From Anaerolineales bacterium (GTDB lineage: Bacteria; Chloroflexota; Anaerolineae; Anaerolineales; UBA4823), in assembly GCA_020853835.1 (NCBI GenBank), contig JADYYC010000459.1, forward strand, positions 1-10,907: a stretch of 10,907 bases of DNA, given 5' to 3'. Every line of letters begins with the position of its first letter. Positions within the stretch are counted from its first letter, which is position 1. Shown piece after piece: positions 6,610-10,907 of this stretch. Made by a program: the position numbers and the translations under genes. The notes under the pieces were generated by a model. It had not been told where the DNA came from. It did no database searches and worked only from the letters and a program-made list of their open reading frames with translations.

Positions 6610-6716
6610 GATGCTTGTTGATGAAAAATCTCTAAGTTTATTGAAAAATTGGAGCTGGAAACCCGGCGCGAAGCTTTCAGCAACAACGCCAGGGTCCCCG
6701 TGAAAGCGCCCAGCCA

Positions 6717-6727
6717 GGAGGAAGGAG
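6717..6727 (+). promoter_or_regulatory. Ribosome binding site deciding the TTG start of the roadblock gene
   Basis: GGAGGAAGGAG, a doubled Shine-Dalgarno, lies 8 nt before TTG 6736. No comparable site precedes the earlier in-frame TTG at 6649, and the internal ATG at 6760 would cut into the domain. Confidence 0.7.
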
Positions 6728-6735
6728 CGTCAGAC

Positions 6736-7107
6736 TTGACGAAATCTCGATCACAATTGATGGTTGAACGCCTCAGAGATCTTCAGGCTTCCTCGCCGGA
6801 TATCGAGGCGTCCGCGGTGGTCAGCGTAGACGGTTTGAGCATCGCCTCCGCCTTGCCGCAGAGCGTCGAGGAGGATCGCGTCTCTGCCATGTCGGCCGCC
6901 ATGCTCTCGCTTGGCGAGCGCATCGCTTCGGAACTTGGCCGCGGCGTGCTCGAGCAGGTTTATATCAAGGGCGAGCAGGGTTACGTCATCTTGATGTCCG
7001 TAGGCGAGGAAGCCGTGCTGACTGCGATGGCGCGCGAGCGGGCCAAGCTGGGGTTGATCTTCCTGGATATGCGCCGCGCGGCCGAGGCGCTCACCAAACT
7101 GATCTAG
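6736..7107 (+). CDS. Roadblock/LC7-domain protein (MglB-like)
   Basis: Small cytoplasmic protein, 123 aa, made almost wholly of one roadblock/LC7 domain. Recognisable parts are an N-terminal helix, the strand-turn ASAVVSVDGLSIAS (about 25-38), the central helix DRVSAMSAAMLSLGERIASE, the strands EQVYIKGEQGYVILM and a C-terminal helix ending MRRAAEAL. In characterised systems such roadblock proteins dimerise and act as regulators or scaffolds, for example MglB as a GAP for the small GTPase MglA. No Ras-like GTPase gene lies beside it here. The TTG start at 6736 is chosen on the strong ribosome binding site. It is the first gene of a plus-strand operon, with the V4R gene 18 nt downstream. Confidence 0.88.
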   Translation: MTKSRSQLMVERLRDLQASSPDIEASAVVSVDGLSIASALPQSVEEDRVSAMSAAMLSLGERIASELGRGVLEQVYIKGEQGYVILMSVGEEAVLTAMARERAKLGLIFLDMRRAAEALTKLI

Positions 7108-7125
7108 AAGCGAGCAGGCGAAGAT

Positions 7126-7761
7126 ATGGATCCGATCCCGAAGAGTGAATATAACTACGCCAACAAGATCGCCAGGATATCCATCAAGGCTCTCGAAGAC
7201 GTGATGGGCAAAAACGGCATCAACGCGGTCTTGAACCTGGCGCACCTGTCCCACCTGATCGACAATTACCCGCCCGACAACCTTGAGCGCGAGTTCAACT
7301 TTGCGGATTTTTCCGCCTTGAACCTGGCGCTGGAAGAGATGTACGGGCCGCGCGGCGGGCGCGGGCTGGCGCTGCGCGCCGGGCGGGCTGCGTTTGCGGA
7401 TGCGCTGCGCAACTTCGGCGCGCTGGCCGGCGTAGGCGACCTGGCCTTCAAAGTCCTGCCCCTGCAGGCCAAGCTGCGCATCGGCATCCCGGCGATGGCG
7501 AAAATCTTCTCCCAAATCAGCGACCAGTATTCGACGGTTCACGAAGAGACCGATGTGTTTGTTTACACGATCCACCTTTGCCCGGTCTGCTGGGGACGGC
7601 CTCACTCGGATAAGCCGGTGTGTTTCATCGCCACGGGGCTGCTGCAAGAAGGGCTTAAGTGGGTTTCGGGCGGGAACGAGTTCCGCGTAAACGAATCGAA
7701 ATGCGTTGCGATGGGCGACAGCACCTGCGAATTTGTCATCCAGAAGACCCCCATCGGCTGA
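7126..7761 (+). CDS. V4R-domain (4-vinyl-reductase-like) ligand-binding protein
   Basis: Predicted cytoplasmic protein, 211 aa, with no signal or membrane segment. The C-terminal half is a V4R domain, recognised from GLLQEGLKWVSG followed by NESKCVAMGDSTCEFVI. Cysteines C152 and C155 (HLCPVC), C166, C193 and C201 form the set expected for a metal or cofactor site in this family. The V4R fold is related to bacteriochlorophyll-pathway BchJ and to sensor domains that bind small hydrophobic or aromatic molecules, so the name '4-vinyl reductase' should not be taken as proof of that activity. The N-terminal about 100 residues are mostly helical and carry a Gly/Arg-rich loop (GPRGGRGLALRAGRAAF). It lies 18 nt after the roadblock gene and 16 nt before the response regulator, which suggests a sensor role in one operon. 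Confidence 0.82.
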   Translation: MDPIPKSEYNYANKIARISIKALEDVMGKNGINAVLNLAHLSHLIDNYPPDNLEREFNFADFSALNLALEEMYGPRGGRGLALRAGRAAFADALRNFGALAGVGDLAFKVLPLQAKLRIGIPAMAKIFSQISDQYSTVHEETDVFVYTIHLCPVCWGRPHSDKPVCFIATGLLQEGLKWVSGGNEFRVNESKCVAMGDSTCEFVIQKTPIG

Positions 7762-7764
7762 CGC

Positions 7765-7770
7765 GGGGAA
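7765..7770 (+). promoter_or_regulatory. Ribosome binding site deciding the GTG start of the response regulator
   Basis: GGGGAA lies 7 nt before GTG 7778, within the 16-nt gap after the V4R stop. It supports this GTG over an earlier in-frame TTG at 7706, which would overlap the V4R gene. Confidence 0.55.
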
Positions 7771-7777
7771 TGCGGGC

Positions 7778-8632
7778 GTGGCTGCGAGGATATTCAACCT
7801 GCTGATCGTTGAAGACGACGTCGACGTGGCGGAGATGCTGACGGCCTATTTTCGCGGGCAGAATTACGAGGTCTACGCCGTCAACTGGGGCGAGGACGCG
7901 CTCAAAACCTGCCGCACGGTCCGCCCCGACCTGATCATCCTCGACATCCGGCTGCCGGACATCGACGGGTTCGAAGTTGCGCGGCGGCTCCGGACGAACC
8001 AGCGCACCCAGGATATCCCGATCATCTTCTTGACCAACCGCCGCGATCGCGCCGACCGCCTGCAGGGTTTACAGCTCGGCGCCGACGACTACATCACCAA
8101 GCCGTTTGACATCCAAGAGCTGCGCCTGAGGGTGAGGAACTCGCTCCAGCGCACCACAACCGGCCCGCTGACAAACCCGGTCACGGGGCTGCCCGAGGGC
8201 AACCTGGTTGACGAGCGCCTGCGGGAGTGCCTCGGGGGTTCGGACTGGGGTTTGCTCGCCGTCGCGATCCAGAACCTGAACCGTTTTAGCGAGGCCTATG
8301 GTTTTGTGGCCGCCGACGACGTGCTGCGCGCGGTGAGCCTGATGATCCACAACGCCATGCGCAGCGCAGGCGGCACAAACGACTTCATCGGTCACCTGAG
8401 CATGACCGACTTTGTGCTCGTAACGCATTCAAAGGACCTCACGCCTTTGGAAGAGCGCATCCACAGCCGCCTGGAGCAGTCGCTGGATTATTTCTATCCG
8501 CTCAAGGACCGCGGCAAAGCGGAGGCGTTGGAAGGGCGGCTGAACATCCAGCTCGGATGCCTGACCGCGAGCGACGGGCCTTTCAAAAACCTGCCAGAAT
8601 TGAAAACCAGGCTGAAGCGCCAGATCACCTAA
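7778..8632 (+). CDS. Response regulator: receiver domain plus degenerate GGDEF domain
   Basis: Cytoplasmic two-domain protein, 284 aa. Residues about 5-122 are a complete receiver domain: acidic pair D13/D14, phospho-acceptor D56 (IILDIRLPDIDGFEV), T86 and K108 (TKPFD). Residues about 130-280 resemble a diguanylate cyclase domain. The entry motif is NPVTGLPEGN and a YGFVAADDVLRAV helix is present. However, the GGDEF signature reads SMTDF (208-212), and the metal-binding Asp of the usual DIDxFK strand is replaced (AIQNLNRF). It should therefore be unable to make c-di-GMP, and may bind a nucleotide or serve as a scaffold. No histidine kinase lies in the window. The stop is 9 nt before the glycosyltransferase start. 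The GTG start is preceded by a spaced GGGGAA. Confidence 0.85.
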   Translation: MAARIFNLLIVEDDVDVAEMLTAYFRGQNYEVYAVNWGEDALKTCRTVRPDLIILDIRLPDIDGFEVARRLRTNQRTQDIPIIFLTNRRDRADRLQGLQLGADDYITKPFDIQELRLRVRNSLQRTTTGPLTNPVTGLPEGNLVDERLRECLGGSDWGLLAVAIQNLNRFSEAYGFVAADDVLRAVSLMIHNAMRSAGGTNDFIGHLSMTDFVLVTHSKDLTPLEERIHSRLEQSLDYFYPLKDRGKAEALEGRLNIQLGCLTASDGPFKNLPELKTRLKRQIT

Positions 8633-8641
8633 CGGGATGCC

Positions 8642-9400
8642 ATGAAACTTACACTGATTGTGCCTACCTATAACGAAGCAGAGAACCTGCCCCGGCTGGC
8701 TGAGGCGCTGTTTTCGCTGCCACTCCCCGACTTGCGGCTGCTGATTGTCGACGACAACAGCCCCGATGGGACAGGCGAGATCGCCGAGCGCCTGAGCGCT
8801 CAGAACCCCGCACACATCTCGGTGATCCACCGCCCGGGCAAGCTGGGCCTGGGCACGGCGTACATTCAAGGATTTGAGCAGGCGCTGTTGGACGGCGCTC
8901 AAGCCATCGGGCAGATGGACGCCGATTTTTCGCACCCGCCGGAGCGCATCCTGCGCATGGTGGAGACGCTCCAATTCTGCGACGTTGTGATTGGCTCGCG
9001 CTATGTCCCGGGCGGCAGCGTGGACCGGAACTGGCCGCTGTGGCGCAAATCGCTCTCCGCCTTTGGGAATTTCTATGCCCGCACCATCTTGAAGCTCAAG
9101 GTGCGCGACGTGACTGGCGGCTTCAGGATCTGGCGGCGGGAGACGCTGCAAGGTATGCCGCTGGCACGCATCCGCTCGACCGGGTACGCCTTCCAGGTGG
9201 AGACGATCTACGTCGCCGCCTGTCTTGGCTACGCATATGAAGAAGTGCCGATTTACTTTGCGGACCGGCGCTGGGGGACTTCGAAGATGTCATTCCGCAT
9301 CCAGCGCGAAGCCGCGCTGCGGGTCTGGCAGATCCTCTGGCGTTATCGCGATCTGCACGCTCCCGAACAACCCCAAGTCCACAGCCAGCCGCGTTCGTAA
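8642..9400 (+). CDS. Polyprenol-phosphate mannose synthase-type glycosyltransferase (GT2, DPM1-like)
   Basis: Predicted cytoplasmic-face enzyme transferring a hexose (mannose in characterised relatives) from a nucleotide sugar to a polyprenyl phosphate, to supply envelope or protein glycosylation. It is 252 aa. GT2 motifs are complete: VPTYNEAENL (8-16), VDDNSPDGTG (36-45), MDADFSHPP with the metal-binding DAD (93-95), GSRYVPGG (118-125), TGGFRIWRR (158-166) and FADRRWGTSKMS (206-217). It lacks the C-terminal membrane helices and GtrA domain found in many bacterial homologues, so it is the short, soluble DPM1 form. It starts 9 nt after the response-regulator stop, suggesting co-transcription. 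Whether this is functional or read-through is unknown. A perfect hairpin spans its stop codon. Confidence 0.88.
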   Translation: MKLTLIVPTYNEAENLPRLAEALFSLPLPDLRLLIVDDNSPDGTGEIAERLSAQNPAHISVIHRPGKLGLGTAYIQGFEQALLDGAQAIGQMDADFSHPPERILRMVETLQFCDVVIGSRYVPGGSVDRNWPLWRKSLSAFGNFYARTILKLKVRDVTGGFRIWRRETLQGMPLARIRSTGYAFQVETIYVAACLGYAYEEVPIYFADRRWGTSKMSFRIQREAALRVWQILWRYRDLHAPEQPQVHSQPRS

Positions 9401-9407
9401 ACGCGGC
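9388..9407 (+). terminator. Hairpin over the glycosyltransferase stop codon (weak terminator)
   Basis: GCCGCGTT (9388-9395), loop CGTA, AACGCGGC (9400-9407): an eight-pair perfect stem with a tetraloop. The TAA stop is in the loop and first stem base. The following sequence (GTTCATTTCGATTTT) is only moderately T-rich and offset, so it may be a weak intrinsic terminator at the convergent end with rsmA, or only an mRNA 3' end. Confidence 0.4.
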
Positions 9408-9480
9408 GGCGTTCATTTCGATTTTCGCCGCCCGGTTGGTGGCGAACAGCTTTCAAATTGGGCTGCTGCTCGGGGCGGGC

Positions 9481-10362
9481 TTACGCTTCCTGGTTGGGCT
9501 GCTCGTGATCGTGTGGGGATAGAGCCTGGACGACCTCCGTCAGGCTCCGCCATTCATCCAGGCTGAGCGTTTCGGCCCGCCGGGCCGGGTCGATCCCCGC
9601 CGCGGCGAGGGTCTCGCCCGCCCGCCCGGGCGGCCAGCGCATCCCGCCCGCCAGGGCGTTGCGCAGCGTCTTGCGCTTCTGCGAAAACCCGGCCTTTGCC
9701 AGCCGGAAGAAGAGCGGGATCTGCTCAGCCGGGACCGCCGGGCTGGCGTAGAGGTCCACCCGCAAGACCGCCGAGTCGACCTTCGGGGGCGGGTAAAAAG
9801 CGCCCGCCGGGATGCGGGCGACGACCTGCGGGCGTCCGTAAACCTGCACGCTCAGCCCCAGCAGGCTCAGCTCGCCCGCGGACGCGGCGGCCCGCTCCGC
9901 CACTTCGCGTTGGAGCGTCAGCGCCAGGCGGCTCGGGGGGTGGGCGGTTTCCAACAGCCGGCGCAGCAGCGCCGAGGTGATGTAATAAGGGATGTTGGCG
10001 ACCACCAGGTAGGCGGGCGCCTGTGGCCCCAGGCGCAGCAGCGCCTCAAGATCGAGCTTCAGGATGTCGCCCTGCACCAGCTCGACGTTCGGATAGCCGC
10101 CGAGCAGGTCTTCCAAGACCGGGATGAGCGCCCGGTCGAGCTCCACGCACACCACGCGCGCGGCTGCGCGCGCCAGCAAGCGTGTCAGCCCGCCCAGCCC
10201 CGGCCCGATCTCAAGCGCCGTCTCATCCGGCTGGATCTCGGCGGCCTGGACGATCTTGCGCAGCGCCCCCTCGTCGACCAGGAAGTTCTGCCCCAGGCTC
10301 TTGTTGGGGCGCAGGCCGTATTTGCGGAGCAGCGCGGCTGGGCTGAGCGTGGCGGGGTCCAT
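9481..10362 (-). CDS. rsmA: 16S rRNA (adenine1518-N6/adenine1519-N6)-dimethyltransferase
   Basis: Housekeeping ribosome-assembly enzyme that dimethylates two adjacent adenines in helix 45 of 16S rRNA using S-adenosylmethionine. It is 293 aa, the normal length. Diagnostic parts are KSLGQNFLVDE (21-31), SAM loop EIGPGLGGLT (51-60), acidic E74/D76, QGDILKLD with D99, the catalytic motif NIPYYITS (123-130), FYPPPKVDSAVLR (189-201) and GFSQKRKTLRNAL (225-237). All are intact. The ATG at 10362 gives the family's usual N-terminus. There is no room for a Shine-Dalgarno, because a TATAAT ends 7 nt before the A of the ATG, so the mRNA is probably leaderless. It is convergent with the glycosyltransferase (80-bp gap) and preceded by a terminator from the gene to the right. 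Confidence 0.95.
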   Translation of the reverse strand: MDPATLSPAALLRKYGLRPNKSLGQNFLVDEGALRKIVQAAEIQPDETALEIGPGLGGLTRLLARAAARVVCVELDRALIPVLEDLLGGYPNVELVQGDILKLDLEALLRLGPQAPAYLVVANIPYYITSALLRRLLETAHPPSRLALTLQREVAERAAASAGELSLLGLSVQVYGRPQVVARIPAGAFYPPPKVDSAVLRVDLYASPAVPAEQIPLFFRLAKAGFSQKRKTLRNALAGGMRWPPGRAGETLAAAGIDPARRAETLSLDEWRSLTEVVQALSPHDHEQPNQEA

Positions 10363-10368
10363 GCGGAC

Positions 10369-10374
10369 ATTATA
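10369..10374 (-). promoter_or_regulatory. -10 element of rsmA, placed for a leaderless transcript
   Basis: A perfect TATAAT on the minus strand, with exactly six bases (GTCCGC) between it and the A of the rsmA ATG. Transcripts usually begin about seven bases after the -10, so transcription should start at the A of the start codon. The -35 region is poor (TCATCA at an 18-bp spacing). Confidence 0.6.
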
Positions 10375-10396
10375 AGCGACTTGTGTGGCGGCTGAT

Positions 10397-10428
10397 GATA
10401 AAGAAAAGCGGCGCTCTCAGAGCGCCGC
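10397..10428 (-). terminator. Strong intrinsic terminator of the Calx-beta protein gene
   Basis: A perfect nine-pair GC-rich stem, GCGGCGCTC (10408-10416) with GAGCGCCGC (10420-10428) and a three-base loop, is followed on the minus strand by TTTTCTTTATC. It lies 30 bp after the stop of the upstream minus-strand gene and insulates rsmA from it, so rsmA must use its own promoter. Confidence 0.85.
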
Positions 10429-10458
10429 CCTGGATATGACACAGCCGGGGCCGCCGGG

Positions 10459-10907
10459 TCATGGCAGGATTATGAGCGGGAGGTAGATCGGGGGCGGCGG
10501 ATCCTGCCCGAGCGGATCATTGGCCGGCACGATCAGGCGCACGATCCCGTTGGGGGATATGCCAGCGCCGGCGGTCGCGTTTTTCAAGATCCCTTCGATG
10601 ATTTTTTCGGGCTCTTTGTACTCATCGTCCAGGATGGTGATCGTGAACGACTTGGCGGCGCTGTCTCCGGCCTCCCAGGTGAGCTTGCCCGAAAAGGGCA
10701 CGAAATCGTAGACCGGGGGCGTGTTGTAAGTGTAATCGACGCTGATCGGTTGGTCCTTACCGGTGATCCGTGTGAGCTTGACGATGACGTCCACATCCAC
10801 CGGGCCGTACCCCTCGTACACGCCATCCGCCACGGTGTATTCCGGCTTGTTGAAGCTGATCCAGCCGGCGGTGACCAGCTCATAGGCGCCGATGTCGCAC
10901 GCCGGGG
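10459..10907 (-). CDS. Secreted surface protein, C-terminal part, with Calx-beta domain (5' end outside the window)
   Basis: Only the last 148 codons are present; the frame is open to the right edge (phase set by codon 10903-10905). The visible start, PACDIGAYEL, matches the CDIGAYE ending typical of secreted parallel beta-helix proteins, notably those classed as choice-of-anchor Q. Next comes a Calx-beta domain (from WISFNKPEYTV to IVRLIVPAND), with SFTITILDDEYKEPEK the clearest strand-turn of this calcium-binding fold. After a Pro-rich spacer (DPPPP) the protein ends with IYLPLIILP. That resembles the hydrophobic 'YLPL' tails I recall at the C-termini of many secreted Chloroflexota proteins. 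The whole is probably a large exported cell-surface protein. Its terminator follows 30 bp downstream. Confidence 0.75.
   Translation of the reverse strand, partial: PACDIGAYELVTAGWISFNKPEYTVADGVYEGYGPVDVDVIVKLTRITGKDQPISVDYTYNTPPVYDFVPFSGKLTWEAGDSAAKSFTITILDDEYKEPEKIIEGILKNATAGAGISPNGIVRLIVPANDPLGQDPPPPIYLPLIILP

Noticed and set aside
6616..6735. Possible riboswitch in the 120-nt leader of the roadblock operon
   Set aside because: No match to known c-di-GMP, SAM or cobalamin core motifs that I can recognise; only the strong ribosome binding site at its end is supported.
6751..7797. Long minus-strand open frame opposite the roadblock and V4R genes
   Set aside because: It covers two well-supported plus-strand domain proteins and its gap, and has no recognisable motif.

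Overview
The window looks like a chromosomal segment of a GC-rich bacterium, most likely Chloroflexota (Anaerolineae or a close relative). This is inferred from gene style, not from a marker-gene phylogeny. The clues are Thr/Pro-rich 'TPT/TAT' linkers behind lipoprotein signals, an L,D-transpeptidase with SH3-like repeats, a roadblock/LC7 plus V4R signalling pair, a secreted Calx-beta protein ending in a 'YLPLI' tail, frequent GTG/TTG starts, and a GTCATTGCGA-type palindromic repeat. There are eleven protein genes, one of them cut by the right edge. I see no RNA genes, CRISPR array, transposase or integrase.

Layout, left to right. Positions 1-213 are non-coding and hold one long imperfect palindrome (60-145). 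A minus-strand cell-envelope operon follows: an L,D-transpeptidase (1625-2839) whose end overlaps a PDZ-S41 protease lipoprotein (214-1638). Divergent from it is a lone MenA-type prenyltransferase (3047-3955). Convergent with menA is a minus-strand nitrate/sulfonate/taurine-type ABC importer operon: binding lipoprotein (5504-6478), ATPase (4732-5496) and permease (3976-4722), with gaps of 7 and 9 nt. A 257-bp divergent promoter region separates it from a plus-strand signalling operon: a roadblock/LC7 protein (6736-7107), a V4R-domain protein (7126-7761), a response regulator with a degenerate GGDEF domain (7778-8632) and a dolichyl/polyprenyl-phosphate-mannose-synthase-type glycosyltransferase (8642-9400). 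Convergent with that is rsmA (9481-10362, minus). It is preceded by a strong intrinsic terminator belonging to a truncated secreted protein at the right edge (10459 to beyond 10907, minus).

The most interesting part is the four-gene signalling cluster at 6736-9400. It combines an MglB-like roadblock protein with no adjacent small GTPase, a Cys-rich V4R ligand-binding protein, a phosphorylatable receiver fused to a GGDEF domain that has lost its catalytic motif, and a polyprenol glycosyltransferase. A plausible but unproven reading is a sensor-to-scaffold module coupled to envelope glycosylation. Secondary points are probable leaderless or near-leaderless promoters for rsmA and menA, the absence of the CtpA-type catalytic Lys in the S41 protease, and the C-terminal tail motif of the truncated surface protein.
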